Assembly (NCBI RefSeq): GCF_900451005.1
Contig: NZ_UGIB01000001.1
Coordinates: 620,001-684,000, forward strand
Direction: 5' to 3'
Origin: Helicobacter fennelliae
GTDB lineage: Bacteria > Campylobacterota > Campylobacteria > Campylobacterales > Helicobacteraceae
Length of the DNA: 64,000 nt
Shown: positions 1-10,051 of the stretch, piece by piece
Layout of the letters: each line of letters begins with the position of its first letter
How positions within the stretch are numbered: position 1 is the stretch's first letter
The notes under the pieces: generated by a model
Seen by the model: the letters and a program-made list of their open reading frames with translations, nothing else
Database searches by the model: none
Told to the model about the DNA's origin: nothing
Program-made: the position numbers and the translations under genes

Positions 1-1943
1 TTTATGATCCAAGCCTGCAAGAGAGACAAATAAACAAGCAAAAACGAAGCTTTTTTATTTCGTTTGTTGTTGGCGTATTTTGCACGATGAATATTATGTG
101 GATTGCTGTGGCGCAGTATGCGGGGTATTTTTCAGGTATGAGTCAAGATATGAAAGATGTGCTTAATCTCATCTCATGCCTCCTTGCTACACCTGTGCTG
201 TTTTTTACTGGAAGGGTGTTTTTTGTCAGCGCGTATTATGGGCTAAAGCATGGTTTTATCGGTATGGATTTTTTGGTCGCATTTGGGGCGAGCTTAACTT
301 TTATATACTCTTTGTATGCGGCGATTTCTCGAAGTGGCGAGACTTATTTTGAATCAGTGGCGATGATAATTTTATTTGTCTTTAGTGGTAAATTTTTAGA
401 AATGCGCGCCAAAAGTGCCGCGGGGGATAGCTTAGATGGATTGCATTGTATTATGCCATCACTTGTGAGCGTAGAATCTAGTGGCAAACTTATCCAAAAA
501 GATGTCAAACTCATCAAAAAAGATGAGATTATCCGCATAAAGCCCGGCGAAATGCTTGCATGTGATGGAATCTTGCTTGATGATTATGCCTTGCTTGATA
601 TGAAATCTTTGAGCGGAGAATCTATGCCGATAAAAAAAGAAAAAAATCAAGAAGTGCTCTCTGGAAGTATCGCGCTTGAGAGTGGATTTCGGTATAAGGT
701 CTCAAAGCCTTATGAAAGCTCTATAATGTGCCATATTATAAATCTCTTAGAAGAGAGCCTTCATCACAAACCCTATATCCAGAATCTCGCAAACTCGCTC
801 TCTCAAACTTTTTCACGAAGCGTGCTTTTTATCGTTTTGTGCGCCTTTATAGGCTGGTATCTGTATGATAGGGATTTTGAGCACGCGCTTATTATTGCCA
901 TTTCAGTAGTTGTCATCTCTTGTCCATGTGCGCTTGCTCTTGCCACGCCCATTGCAAGTGTGGTTGGCATTGCCAAAGCATACAAAAACGCTCTGCTTTT
1001 CAAAGAAGCGCGATTTCTAGAATCCATAGCCAAAGCCAAAGTGGTATTTCTAGACAAAACAGGCACACTCACAAAAGGCAAACCAAAGCTTTATAAACAA
1101 ATCACGCTCAAATCCTTTGATGAGAATCTTTTGTATAATTTCCTCTCTTATTCCACACACCCGATCTCAAAAGCACTTTTGCAGACGCTTAGTACCAATG
1201 CCAAACTTCCAATCACAAACTTTAGTCAGATAAATTCCAAAGGCATTTGCGCTCAATTCAAAAATCAAGGGCATTGCCAAGAGCTTATCGGAGGCAGTAT
1301 AGAATTTCTCAAAGAAAGGCGGATTTTGCATGATGAAAATCTCCCAAAAGACTTGCAAGACTTTGATATGAGCGTATTTGGATATGCGATTGATAGTGAG
1401 CTAGTGGCGTTGTTTTTCTTTGAAGATGAGCTAAAAGATGGTGCAAAAGAGTTCATAACCTATCTCAAACGCCACAACAAAACCCCAATAATCCTTAGTG
1501 GCGATCGATACGAAGTGGTGGCAAATCTTGCCAAAGAGCTTGAGATTGCGACTTTTTATGCTAACCTTTTGCCCGAGCAAAAATCTAACCTTATCACAGA
1601 GCAGCAAAAAAGCGGAGAGCAAAATGTGATGATTGGCGATGGGCTCAATGATATTTTAGCATTACAGCAAGCAAATGTCGGAATCTCAATGGGCGCAGGA
1701 AGTGATGTGGCAATCGCTTGCTCTGATGTCGTGATCCTTGATGATAGCCTAAAGAACGTGCAAAAAATGTTTGAAATCTCTTTGACAACTTATAAGAGAA
1801 TCAAGCAAAATATCGCCCTAAGCATTGTGTATAACGCGCTTATGATTCCTTTGGCGTTGGCAGGATTTATCATTCCGCTTATCGCTGCACTTAGTATGAG
1901 TCTCTCCTCGCTTCTTGTCGTGGGCAATTCTATGCGTAAATAA
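1..1943 (+). CDS. Heavy-metal (copper-type) P1B ATPase, 5' end outside window
   Basis: Membrane ATPase that exports or delivers copper-like ions, using a phospho-aspartate intermediate. The frame is already open at base 3, so the N-terminal metal-binding region lies before the window; the first in-frame ATG (87) is internal. Seen in order: transmembrane helices, the actuator-loop SGES motif, the metal-site CPCALALATP motif in a helix, DKTGTLTKG (phosphorylated Asp), a STHP motif, then GDGLNDILAL and two last helices. The CPC and HP motifs place it in the P1B class. The segment around the first visible helices (NIMWIAVAQYAGYF) recalls the CcoI/FixI type used for cbb3 oxidase assembly in Campylobacterota, but a CopA-type exporter is possible. 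No oxidase gene is visible here to decide between them. Confidence 0.9.
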   Translation, partial: YDPSLQERQINKQKRSFFISFVVGVFCTMNIMWIAVAQYAGYFSGMSQDMKDVLNLISCLLATPVLFFTGRVFFVSAYYGLKHGFIGMDFLVAFGASLTFIYSLYAAISRSGETYFESVAMIILFVFSGKFLEMRAKSAAGDSLDGLHCIMPSLVSVESSGKLIQKDVKLIKKDEIIRIKPGEMLACDGILLDDYALLDMKSLSGESMPIKKEKNQEVLSGSIALESGFRYKVSKPYESSIMCHIINLLEESLHHKPYIQNLANSLSQTFSRSVLFIVLCAFIGWYLYDRDFEHALIIAISVVVISCPCALALATPIASVVGIAKAYKNALLFKEARFLESIAKAKVVFLDKTGTLTKGKPKLYKQITLKSFDENLLYNFLSYSTHPISKALLQTLSTNAKLPITNFSQINSKGICAQFKNQGHCQELIGGSIEFLKERRILHDENLPKDLQDFDMSVFGYAIDSELVALFFFEDELKDGAKEFITYLKRHNKTPIILSGDRYEVVANLAKELEIATFYANLLPEQKSNLITEQQKSGEQNVMIGDGLNDILALQQANVGISMGAGSDVAIACSDVVILDDSLKNVQKMFEISLTTYKRIKQNIALSIVYNALMIPLALAGFIIPLIAALSMSLSSLLVVGNSMRK

Positions 1944-2125
1944 TACAAAGCTATCAAAAAAGCCACCAAAAATTATCAAAGCAGAATCCAAAACAAACAA
2001 TCAAACATTCAAAAATCGCGCATGAGATGAAAAACAAAATGAAAACAATTCGCACGCGCAAGACAAGTAAAAATTAAGCTAGATTCTGAAATAATACAAG
2101 CTTTTATTTTTGTTAAGGATAAGCT

Positions 2126-3940
2126 ATGAAGCATCAAATAAAGCATCAAAACCTCAAAAATCTCGGTAGGGGGGGGGTAGAGCGACAGCATAGTTCCAAA
2201 TATAACTCCTCTTCCTCCAAAACCACATCATCAACCATATCATCAAGCACCTCATCCCTTGTATCTTATTTTAGCCACACATCTGACAATTTTTTAAATC
2301 TTATTTTTTGGTTTGTCATCATTGTATATGCGCTTTTGGTTTGGCTATGGGCGGATTTTGGTGTAATCGATGATCATACATTCACCAAAACTCTTTTCTT
2401 AGGGCAAAATATTCCATTTATTATTATCCCAAGTATCGGTAGATTTTTCCCGCTTGATGGGCAAGATCTCAATATTTTAAGCTTTTTGTTTGCGCCAAAT
2501 GCAAGTGTGTTTTATGGGTTTAATGCCTTGTGTATCATCATTACCGCGCTTGCGTTGCGATATGCGTTTATGGTATTTTTGGATTCTATATACCCTCGGA
2601 ATCCAAAAAATCCACACCCAAAAGCAAACGCCACCCTCACGCTCGCGCTAATCTTTCTTGTGCTTTTTAGTCCAAGCTTTGTTACTGCAAATTTAAGACT
2701 TTTTTGCCCCGAGCGAATGGAATTTGTGTTTTTAAGCTTATTCCTAGCAAGCTATGCGTATGTGTATAAATCCACCACAAATGCCACCACAAGTCCAATC
2801 TCAAACTCTACTTTTGTCTGGCTCGCACTTCTTTTTGGCTTAGTGTTTGCAAATTTGAGTTTGTATTACAAAGAAACAGCCTTTGCTATGCTTTTAGCAT
2901 TTGGTGGGGTAGGGTTTATTTTAGGATTCAAGCAATCAAAGCTTTCAAGCCTCCCGCTCAAATTCTTTCACTTCTTGCTGATTCTCTCAAGTGTGATATG
3001 GCTTGTTGTGTATTATTTTGCCGTTGTGATTCATCAGAGTTCGCGCTATGGCGAGACTCCTTATAATCAGCTTATTGTCTTTGCAAAAGTGGCTTTTAAT
3101 TATATGCTTAATGAGCCATTTTTGTTTATCGCATTGCCTTGTTTATTTTTGTATAGAATCTATGCTTGCACAATCAAAAAACAACAGCCAATTTTCTTGC
3201 TTGATGCCTCGATTATCGCGAGTCTTGTGCTGATATGTGAATATTTGGTGCTTCGCATAGGTGATACACACTATCCGCTTCCAGCATATATATTTGGGTG
3301 CGTTGGCATTGGCGGATTTTTGCTGCTTTATGGACGCTCTCTTTGGGTAAAGATTCTGTATGGATTCTGCCTTGTGCTCTTTGTCTGTAATGCCCTACCA
3401 TACAGCGTATATCAATTTAATTTCTACAAAGCAGTCCCGCATAATTTCCAATCAAGTCTTGAGTTTTTGAGTGGCTATCTCAAGCAGCACCCAAATAGCA
3501 ACATCTATCTTGAAGGCGTAAATCGCGCTTCTGGCACTGAAGTGCATCACAGCCTTAGCTCATGGCTGAATTTCTATGGAGTTAAAGATTTTGACTTGCG
3601 ATCAGACATTGGCATTGATAATGCTTATCTTGGCAAGCCCGATCCCAAATCGCCTTATAGCGCACTTCAAAGCAATGCAATAATCCCTAAACAAAAAGGC
3701 GATATTGTCATCATTTGCCCTTATACTTTGCTCAATGTCGATACGCAATTTTTGCAGAATCTAGATTCTCAATACGAGCTTCTTTATGTCAGCGACTTTG
3801 GCTTTAATCTCCCCAAACTTGGCATTAAGCCATTTCTCAAATCTCAAGCGATCAAAAATGGCGCAAGCCAAACTGATGTGGTAATGAGTGAAAATATATG
3901 GGGATTGCCACTATATTTTTATATTTATAGAGTTAAGTAG
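2126..3940 (+). CDS. Phase-variable multi-span membrane protein (paralogue A), in frame
   Basis: Protein of 604 aa with about ten or more predicted membrane helices after a polar, Ser/Thr-rich N-terminus, and a soluble C-terminal part. I do not recognise a named family; the layout resembles GT-C type glycosyltransferases or O-antigen modification proteins, which is an inference. It is clearly paralogous to the gene at 49993-51686: both have an acidic DD segment, then GRFFPL, then repeated helices, and both end in a similar Y-x-x-R-V-(K/R) tail. The ATG is preceded by AAGGA at about 2115. A run of nine G (2169-2177) lies at codons 15-17 and is in frame, so the gene reads through here; a gain or loss of one G would end translation early. 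The stop is followed by a strong hairpin. Confidence 0.8.
   Translation: MKHQIKHQNLKNLGRGGVERQHSSKYNSSSSKTTSSTISSSTSSLVSYFSHTSDNFLNLIFWFVIIVYALLVWLWADFGVIDDHTFTKTLFLGQNIPFIIIPSIGRFFPLDGQDLNILSFLFAPNASVFYGFNALCIIITALALRYAFMVFLDSIYPRNPKNPHPKANATLTLALIFLVLFSPSFVTANLRLFCPERMEFVFLSLFLASYAYVYKSTTNATTSPISNSTFVWLALLFGLVFANLSLYYKETAFAMLLAFGGVGFILGFKQSKLSSLPLKFFHFLLILSSVIWLVVYYFAVVIHQSSRYGETPYNQLIVFAKVAFNYMLNEPFLFIALPCLFLYRIYACTIKKQQPIFLLDASIIASLVLICEYLVLRIGDTHYPLPAYIFGCVGIGGFLLLYGRSLWVKILYGFCLVLFVCNALPYSVYQFNFYKAVPHNFQSSLEFLSGYLKQHPNSNIYLEGVNRASGTEVHHSLSSWLNFYGVKDFDLRSDIGIDNAYLGKPDPKSPYSALQSNAIIPKQKGDIVIICPYTLLNVDTQFLQNLDSQYELLYVSDFGFNLPKLGIKPFLKSQAIKNGASQTDVVMSENIWGLPLYFYIYRVK
2169..2177. repeat. G9 homopolymer tract in the 5' coding end of 2126-3940
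   Basis: Nine consecutive G in an AT-rich gene, about 43 bases after the ATG. As read here the frame is open (G9 is ON). G/C runs of this length mutate by slipped-strand mispairing and are the standard contingency switch in Helicobacter and Campylobacter. Confidence 0.9.
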
Positions 3941-4043
3941 TGCGTTTATCATTAGATTCTAGAATCTATTTTTTGTCATTGTGAGATGTTTTGTAGAATC
4001 CACCCGTTTATTTTGATTCTGCGACAAAGTCTAAGAATCTAGC

Positions 4044-4071
4044 AATACAGAATCTATTTAGATTCTGTATT
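4044..4071. terminator. Bidirectional hairpin between convergent genes
   Basis: A perfect 13-bp inverted repeat (AATACAGAATCTA and its complement) with a 2-base spacer, sitting between the converging ends of the membrane protein gene (3940) and gpmI (4127). It is AT-rich and is followed by TTT. Two further 16-bp palindromes, TAGATTCTAGAATCTA, lie at 3953-3968 and 4114-4129. Probably a shared intrinsic terminator region. Confidence 0.55.
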
Positions 4072-4126
4072 TTGCAGGGTGCGATATTGCAAGATGTTTG
4101 CGCCTAAAACGATTAGATTCTAGAAT

Positions 4127-5608
4127 CTAAAACAACGCCCTATCCATTTCTTTTGGAATCTCTAACCCCATGATTTTAAGCACACTTGGTGCAATATTAT
4201 TTAGCGCGCCACTTTGGATAGATTTCACGCCATCAGCCATTACAAAGCACCACACATCGCCGACAGAATGGTTTGTCAATACCTCACCTTTTTCATTTTT
4301 CATCTCTTCGCAGTTTCCATGATCGCTTGTCAAAACCACAGCATAATGAAGCTCCTTGGCAAGCGCAAAGATTCTGCCTAGCTCTCTATCTACAGCTTCC
4401 ACAGCTTTGATAGCCGCCTCAAGATTCCCTGTATGCCCGACCATATCGCCATTAGCAAAATTTACAACGATAAAGTCATCGCCCTTTTTCATAGCAGTCA
4501 AAACACTATCGCCGACCTCTTTTGCGCTCATCTCTGGCTGCAAATCATAAGTCTTGACTTTTGGCGAGGGTATCAGCACCCTGCTTTCATTGATAAATGG
4601 CTCCTCAACTCCGCCATTGAAAAAAAATGTTACATGGGCGTATTTTTCTGTTTCAGCGATATGGCTTTGGGTTTTGCCATTGAGCGAGATTATCTCTGAG
4701 AGCGTATTTTTGGGCTTTTGCTTCTCAAATAATATCGAATATGAAAATCGCTCATCATATTCACACATTGTAACAATATGCTTAAATCGTTTAGGATGCT
4801 CAAACTCGCTAAATCCCTCATCTCCCAAAGCTTGGATAATCTCCCTTGCTCGATCAGAGCGAAAATTTGTCATAACAAGCCCGTCGTTTTCATCAAATCC
4901 ACCAAAGCCAAAACTCGCAGGCTTAATAAACTCATCAGTGATATTGTCTTTGTATGAATGCTGTATGTATTCTAATGGCGTAAGTTGCGAGGCTGGCTTC
5001 CCAAAAGCCAAAAGCATATAAGCTTCTTGGATTCGATCCCAACGCCTATCCCTATCCATAGCATAATACCTTCCGCAAATAGTTGCGATGCGTATCTTGC
5101 CATTTGAGCGCGCGCAGAGGTTTTGCACGGATTCTAGATATGTCGGCGCAGAAGTAGGCAACACATCTCGCCCATCGGTGATGAGGTGCAAAAACACCTG
5201 CTTTTGCTTGTCTGCAAAAATCTGTGCGAGTGCCAAAAAATGCTCGATATGCGAATGCACGCCACCATCGCTCATAAGCCCCAAAAGATGAATATTATTG
5301 CTTTTTTTGGCTAGATTCTCAAGCAAGGGGTGAGAATCTAACTCTTTATTTTTAATGCTAAGCGAAATACGCACCAAATCCTGATAAAGTACCCGCCCTG
5401 AGCCGATACTCATATGCCCGACTTCAGAGTTTCCCATTTGCCCGCAAGGAAGCCCCACGCTCTCTCCATAGGTATGGATAAGACTATATGGAATATGCTT
5501 AAATAGCCAATCATAAGTAGGCTTTTTGGCGTTAAAAAACGCATTATAAGGAGAATCTGGCTTGAATCCTATGCCATCTGTTATCACCAAAACACATTTT
5601 TGACTCAT
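4127..5608 (-). CDS. gpmI: 2,3-bisphosphoglycerate-independent phosphoglycerate mutase
   Basis: Glycolytic/gluconeogenic enzyme interconverting 3- and 2-phosphoglycerate with a two-manganese alkaline-phosphatase-type core. The 493-aa length fits the family. Visible motifs are [10 protein letters not shown] near the start (metal-binding Asp), [14 protein letters not shown] with the phosphorylated Ser at about residue 61, a central ITDGRDVLP segment, [12 protein letters not shown], and the late [10 protein letters not shown] metal site. The ATG at 5608 lies 21 bases after the hemE stop, so the two are likely co-transcribed. The gene ends one base short of a TAGATTCTAGAATCTA palindrome. No anomalies seen. 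Confidence 0.96.
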   Translation of the reverse strand: MSQKCVLVITDGIGFKPDSPYNAFFNAKKPTYDWLFKHIPYSLIHTYGESVGLPCGQMGNSEVGHMSIGSGRVLYQDLVRISLSIKNKELDSHPLLENLAKKSNNIHLLGLMSDGGVHSHIEHFLALAQIFADKQKQVFLHLITDGRDVLPTSAPTYLESVQNLCARSNGKIRIATICGRYYAMDRDRRWDRIQEAYMLLAFGKPASQLTPLEYIQHSYKDNITDEFIKPASFGFGGFDENDGLVMTNFRSDRAREIIQALGDEGFSEFEHPKRFKHIVTMCEYDERFSYSILFEKQKPKNTLSEIISLNGKTQSHIAETEKYAHVTFFFNGGVEEPFINESRVLIPSPKVKTYDLQPEMSAKEVGDSVLTAMKKGDDFIVVNFANGDMVGHTGNLEAAIKAVEAVDRELGRIFALAKELHYAVVLTSDHGNCEEMKNEKGEVLTNHSVGDVWCFVMADGVKSIQSGALNNIAPSVLKIMGLEIPKEMDRALF

Positions 5609-5628
5609 TTTTATCCCTGATGTAAAGA

Positions 5629-6663
5629 TTATCGCTTTGTTTTTTCTTTGATCATTTTGACAAGCAAAATCGCATTTTCTCGTGGCAAATCCGGAATCAT
5701 TCCATGCCCTAAATTAAAAATATGCCCTGCTTGATTACCCATAATCCTAAGAATCTCATCTACACCATCTTCCATTGCGTTGGCATTATAGAGCCTTGCT
5801 GGCTCAAGATTGCCTTGAAGCACATATCTATCGCCTAGAATCTGCTTTGCTCGTTGCATACTCACACCCCAATCCACGCCAAACACATCAAATTCTGCCC
5901 CACTACAAAAGCTAATCTCCTCCAAATACGCCCCAACACCCTTTGGAAAGAGCATTACAGGAATGTGTGGGTATTGAGATTTTATGTCTTTGGCGATTTC
6001 TAGCATATATTTCCAACTAAAATCCATATACGCGCTCATCTCTAAAGCCCCACCCCATGAGTCAAATATCTGCACTGCGTCCGCGCCGGCTTTGATTTGA
6101 GATTTGAGGTAGCCTTTGAGCTCTTGGGTGATTTTATCAAGCAAAGTATGAAGCAATGCAGGATCAGAATAGAGGATTTTTTTGCTTTGATGATAGGTTT
6201 TGCTTCCCTCGCCCTCTATCATATATGTCGCCAAAGTCCAAGGAGAGCCGCAGAATCCTATCAATGCCTTATCTTTGGCAAGCTTTGCTCTAATGCTAAA
6301 TAGGCTATCATACACATAATCCAAATCTTTATAAGCATTGATTTTTAGTGCATTGATACTTTGAAAATCTCTTGTCGTGTCTAAAAATTTCGGTCCTTCT
6401 CCTGCGACAAATTCCAATGGAAGCCCCATTGCCAATGGAACAACCAAAATATCGCTAAACAAAATCGCCGCATCAACATCAAGAATTTCTACGGGTTGGA
6501 GCGTTACTTCTGTCGCCAAGGCGACATTTTGACAAAGATCCAAAAAGCTTCCAGCTTTTGCTCTTGTAGCTTTGTATTCGCTCAAATATCGTCCTGCCTG
6601 ACGCATAAGCCAAATAGGCGTATAGGGGGTTTGTTTTCGTAATGCCGCATCAACAAAGATCAT
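5629..6663 (-). CDS. hemE: Uroporphyrinogen decarboxylase
   Basis: Haem pathway enzyme removing four carboxylates from uroporphyrinogen III to give coproporphyrinogen III. The 344-aa protein begins with the family's [17 protein letters not shown] region followed by [11 protein letters not shown] (substrate-binding Arg residues), then [24 protein letters not shown], and near the end [10 protein letters not shown]. Length and order of motifs are typical and complete. It sits between the TRAP operon upstream (stop 6734) and gpmI downstream (21 bases), all on the minus strand, but shows no functional link to either. The roughly 70-base gap upstream may hold its own promoter. Confidence 0.96.
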   Translation of the reverse strand: MIFVDAALRKQTPYTPIWLMRQAGRYLSEYKATRAKAGSFLDLCQNVALATEVTLQPVEILDVDAAILFSDILVVPLAMGLPLEFVAGEGPKFLDTTRDFQSINALKINAYKDLDYVYDSLFSIRAKLAKDKALIGFCGSPWTLATYMIEGEGSKTYHQSKKILYSDPALLHTLLDKITQELKGYLKSQIKAGADAVQIFDSWGGALEMSAYMDFSWKYMLEIAKDIKSQYPHIPVMLFPKGVGAYLEEISFCSGAEFDVFGVDWGVSMQRAKQILGDRYVLQGNLEPARLYNANAMEDGVDEILRIMGNQAGHIFNLGHGMIPDLPRENAILLVKMIKEKTKR

Positions 6664-6733
6664 TTTGTCTCCAAATCTAGCAGTAAATCTATAAAATTAA
6701 ACCAAAATAGTAGCAAACAACTCTAAATCATCA

Positions 6734-8029
6734 TTAAGTCAAAAATAATGATATTTGAGGAATGTATGTAACCAAAATCAAGCCTATAACCATCACCATA
6801 AGCCATGGCAGGACAGAGACAACAACATCTTTGAGGTTAAGTCCTGTCAGTGAGCTTGCGACAAAAAGATTTAATCCCACTGGTGGCGTTATCATACCTA
6901 TTTCCATATTGACAACCATCATAATCCCAAAATGCACAGGATCAATCCCAAGCGATACGGCAATCGGCAAAAGCAATGGCGTCATAATCATCACCACAGA
7001 GCTAGGCTCCATAAATTGCCCCATGATAAACAAAATAATATTTACAGCGATGAGAAACATCCACCGGCTCATATTTTGCTCAATCAAAAACTGCGCGATA
7101 TGATGCGGAATGCGCTCGCTTGTCAAAAAATGCGCAAAAACAACCGCAAATCCGATAATAAGAAAAATCATAGAAGTCGTAATAGCTGCATCAAGGCAGA
7201 CATTATACAAATCTTTGAGCTTGAGATCTCTATAAACAAATACAGAAATAATAAAAGCATACACAACCGCAAATCCAGCCGCTTCTGTCGCGGTAAAAAA
7301 TCCACCATAGATTCCGCCAATGACTATAAAAATAATCAATAACGCCCAAAATGCCTTGCCAAATGATTTGAGTCGCGCTTTGGGTGATTCTTTTTGTGTC
7401 GCTTTAAATCCTAATCTTTTCGCGCCAATATACGCATACAACATCATCATAAAGCCAATCATAAGCCCCGGAATAATCCCGGCTTTGAAAAGAGATTCTA
7501 TCGAGACTGAAATTTCTTTTCCATTGAGATCAGTAAGTCCGCTAGCTGTAACTCCATATACGATCATAACAACTGAAGGCGGAATCAATATCCCAAGACT
7601 TCCTGATGTCGTAATCGCCCCTATGGCATAGGATTTAGGATAGCCTGCTTCTTTGATAGCCACAAACATCACGGATCCTATCGCTACAACCGTAGCCGGC
7701 GAGCTTCCACTCACAGCAGCAAAAATAATACAAGCCAAAATAGCACTCATAGGAAGCCCACCGGGCAAATGCCCTACAAGTGATTTCGCAAAATCTACGA
7801 TTCGCTTCGCTGCACTTCCTTTACTTAGAAGCGATCCGGCTAAAATAAACATCGGAATTGCCATAAGTGTGGGCTTGAAAGCTGAGATAAAGATTTCTGG
7901 AATGCCTCCTATATCGTGCGAAGTAAATAAAAGCATACACACAAGCGCACTCACCCCCAACGCGATAGCGACAGGCACACCAATCAAAATTAACGCAAAC
8001 AGAACTATAAAAAGAACCGCTATACTCAT
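6734..8029 (-). CDS. dctM: TRAP transporter large permease DctM
   Basis: Twelve-helix ion-coupled subunit of a tripartite periplasmic (TRAP) uptake system. I place the start at 8029 (MSIAVLFIVLFALILIGVP), preceded by AAAAGG, rather than at the longer open frame from 8080; this gives 431 aa, normal for DctM. Glycine-rich membrane segments such as FAAVSGSSPATVVAIG and LGILIPPSVVMIVYG are characteristic of the family. The start overlaps the stop of the tautomerase gene by 4 bases (ATGA), indicating translational coupling. Together with DctQ and DctP upstream it forms a complete transporter; the substrate cannot be told from sequence. Confidence 0.94.
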   Translation of the reverse strand: MSIAVLFIVLFALILIGVPVAIALGVSALVCMLLFTSHDIGGIPEIFISAFKPTLMAIPMFILAGSLLSKGSAAKRIVDFAKSLVGHLPGGLPMSAILACIIFAAVSGSSPATVVAIGSVMFVAIKEAGYPKSYAIGAITTSGSLGILIPPSVVMIVYGVTASGLTDLNGKEISVSIESLFKAGIIPGLMIGFMMMLYAYIGAKRLGFKATQKESPKARLKSFGKAFWALLIIFIVIGGIYGGFFTATEAAGFAVVYAFIISVFVYRDLKLKDLYNVCLDAAITTSMIFLIIGFAVVFAHFLTSERIPHHIAQFLIEQNMSRWMFLIAVNIILFIMGQFMEPSSVVMIMTPLLLPIAVSLGIDPVHFGIMMVVNMEIGMITPPVGLNLFVASSLTGLNLKDVVVSVLPWLMVMVIGLILVTYIPQISLFLT

Positions 8030-8238
8030 TTTTTCTGCCTTTTTCTTCTCTCCGTGATGCTTTCTGCACCAATCCCCCAATTATCTGTCTCAACCTCATC
8101 AATCACAACAATTGTTGTTTGTGGATTTTTGTTTAAAACTTTTGATAAAAGCTCTGTTACCCCACTGATGAGCTGCTGTTTTTGCGTCTGTGTTGGCTCA
8201 CCATTTTCGCGAGTGATTTTTATATTTACAAATGGCAT
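8026..8238 (-). CDS. 4-oxalocrotonate tautomerase family enzyme
   Basis: Small 70-aa protein starting MPFVNIKITRE. The Pro right after the initiator Met is the catalytic base that defines the 4-oxalocrotonate tautomerase family, and the length matches the hexameric short type. It continues with a helix (KQQLISGVTELLSKVL) and VVIDEVETDNWGIG, as in the family. The gene lies inside the TRAP operon: 2 bases after dctQ and overlapping dctM by 4 bases, so it is certainly co-transcribed. The family tautomerises 2-hydroxymuconate-like or other keto-enol substrates; a link to the transported acid is an inference. Confidence 0.92.
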   Translation of the reverse strand: MPFVNIKITRENGEPTQTQKQQLISGVTELLSKVLNKNPQTTIVVIDEVETDNWGIGAESITERRKRQKK

Positions 8239-8240
8239 TT

Positions 8241-8861
8241 TTATTCCTTAATCGCGCTATCGTGTATGATTTCATCTTGTGTCGCTTTGACGACTTTGTC
8301 TGCTGGCATCCATGAGACTTCATAGATTTTTTCTATAACACGATAAGTAGCACCCAAAAAAGCCAATGGCAAACAAACTAAAAATATCCATAATGGTACA
8401 TTATGAAGTGCTTCTGAATACCTGCCTAATTCAAAATTAAGCTCACACACCAAAAATCCCGCCCAAGCCATAAAAAGCAAAAAACAAGCACTCAAAATAT
8501 ACGAAAACAAAACGCAAGCTTTTGCTATATTTGACGGAAATCGCTCAACTAAAATCATCACCGAAATATGCACGCCTTTGCGGAATCCATAAGCCGCTCC
8601 AAAAAGCGCACTCCAAATAAAGCAATAGCTTGAAACCTCTTCACCCCAAGTGAGCGAATATACTTCAGGATAAAAGCCAGATATAAAGCGCGTTACTACA
8701 TTTACAGCCACGATCAAAACACCAATCACAAGCCCAAACACAGCGATATTTTTATTGATTCCAGCGATAATCACATCTAAAATCTTAAAAAACCGATTGA
8801 CACCCGGACTCAAATGCGCCCATTTAAAGGGCTTTTGCACCCATAAAAGAAAAGCTTTCAT
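8241..8861 (-). CDS. dctQ: TRAP transporter small permease DctQ
   Basis: Four-helix membrane subunit of the TRAP transporter, 206 aa. It has a short cytoplasmic N-terminus, a helix at IAVFGLVIGVLIVAVNVV, the family's TWGEEVSSYCFIWSALFGAAYG stretch (W-G-E-E segment), an RKGVHISV turn and two further helices. The N-terminus is slightly extended and the tail after the last helix is charged. It lies 17 bases after dctP and 2 bases before the tautomerase gene. Its job is to bring the large permease and the periplasmic binding protein together. Confidence 0.92.
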   Translation of the reverse strand: MKAFLLWVQKPFKWAHLSPGVNRFFKILDVIIAGINKNIAVFGLVIGVLIVAVNVVTRFISGFYPEVYSLTWGEEVSSYCFIWSALFGAAYGFRKGVHISVMILVERFPSNIAKACVLFSYILSACFLLFMAWAGFLVCELNFELGRYSEALHNVPLWIFLVCLPLAFLGATYRVIEKIYEVSWMPADKVVKATQDEIIHDSAIKE

Positions 8862-8878
8862 TCACCCTCCTTTGATGT

Positions 8879-9904
8879 TTATTGTGTTTGGATAGTTTGT
8901 TCGATCAAATCCTTACTAATCAAATCATAAAATTTTGGATAAATAGCCTGCATAACTTCTTTCCATTGCTCTTTTTGCGCATCATCAAGCGTATAAATAG
9001 TGAGTTTTCCTGTTTCTTGAGCGTATTTTTCTAGATTCTCAAACAAGTTTTTTTCTTCTTTTTGGCTTTCTTCTCGCTCATATATTGTGGCTTCATCTAA
9101 TGCTTGTTTGACTACATCTTTCATATCTTGAGGCAATTCTTCCCAGAATTTCTCACTTGCGATCACCAAATACCCTAAATATCCGTGATTTGACATTGTT
9201 ATAGATTTTTGCACTTCATAGAATTTAGAATTATAGAGGTTAGAAAGTGGATTCTCTGCACCATCGACAACACCTGTTTGCAACGCAGAATACACTTCAC
9301 CAAAATTGATGATTTGTGGATTTGCACCTATGGCTTTGATTTGCTCTTCTAAGACTCTTGAGCTCATAATGCGGATTTTTTGTCCTTTTGCATCTTCAGG
9401 CAAAACAATCGGTTTTTTGTTTGTGCTAAATTGCTTAAACCCAGCGTCCCAATAATCAAGTGCGATAAATCCTTTTTGCGAAATCTTATCTTTGAGAATC
9501 TGTCCCACTTCGCCGTCCATTACATGATGAAGATGTGTTTCATCTCTAAACAAAAAAGGCACATCCCAAAGGTTAAATTCTTTTACAATAGGCGTAAATT
9601 TAGAAAAACTTGGTGCTGCCATTTGGATATTGTTGCGTTTAAGCTCTTGAAATACTTTATCATCATCGACAAGTTGCGCTGAAGGAAATACCTCAACTTT
9701 GATTTTGCCACCACTAAGCTCTTCTGCTCTTTTGGCAAACAAATCAGCAGCCTTGCCCTTTGGAGTCCCAGAGCTTACGACATGCGCAAATTTAATCGTC
9801 CAAGTCTTGTTTTCTGCTTGTTTTGTATCTTTAGCCTGATCTCCACACCCTGCAAAAATCCCTATCAATCCAGCCAATAAAGCCAATCGTAATGCTTTTT
9901 TCAT
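8879..9904 (-). CDS. dctP: TRAP transporter substrate-binding protein DctP, lipoprotein
   Basis: Periplasmic solute receptor, 341 aa, first gene of the four-gene operon. The N-terminus is a lipoprotein signal: basic start, hydrophobic core and a lipobox ending in GC at about residue 20. The DctP fold is recognisable from IKFAHVVSSGTPKGKAA, an FPSAQLVDD segment, an IRIMSSRVLEEQIKAIGANP block (the Arg that binds the substrate carboxylate lies in such a block) and YSALQTGVVDGAENPLSN. These fit organic-acid receptors of the DctP type, but I cannot assign the ligand. The ATG is preceded by AAAAAGGAGAACAC-type Shine-Dalgarno sequence. Confidence 0.93.
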   Translation of the reverse strand: MKKALRLALLAGLIGIFAGCGDQAKDTKQAENKTWTIKFAHVVSSGTPKGKAADLFAKRAEELSGGKIKVEVFPSAQLVDDDKVFQELKRNNIQMAAPSFSKFTPIVKEFNLWDVPFLFRDETHLHHVMDGEVGQILKDKISQKGFIALDYWDAGFKQFSTNKKPIVLPEDAKGQKIRIMSSRVLEEQIKAIGANPQIINFGEVYSALQTGVVDGAENPLSNLYNSKFYEVQKSITMSNHGYLGYLVIASEKFWEELPQDMKDVVKQALDEATIYEREESQKEEKNLFENLEKYAQETGKLTIYTLDDAQKEQWKEVMQAIYPKFYDLISKDLIEQTIQTQ

Positions 9905-10051
9905 TCTTGTGTTCTCCTTTTGTATGTAGGTAATTTTGATTCTATGTTAAAACTCTAAAAATACCTAAAGTTTTATGTATTTTTCTGACACTTAAAAATA
10001 AAAGTTTTCATTTTTTAACATTTTTGTATTTCGTTTAGTTTTTATCTATGC

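Noticed and set aside
7320-8057. Long plus-strand frames antisense to dctM
   Set aside because: Shadow frames caused by the composition of the membrane protein gene; low-complexity Ile/Ala peptides without start signals.
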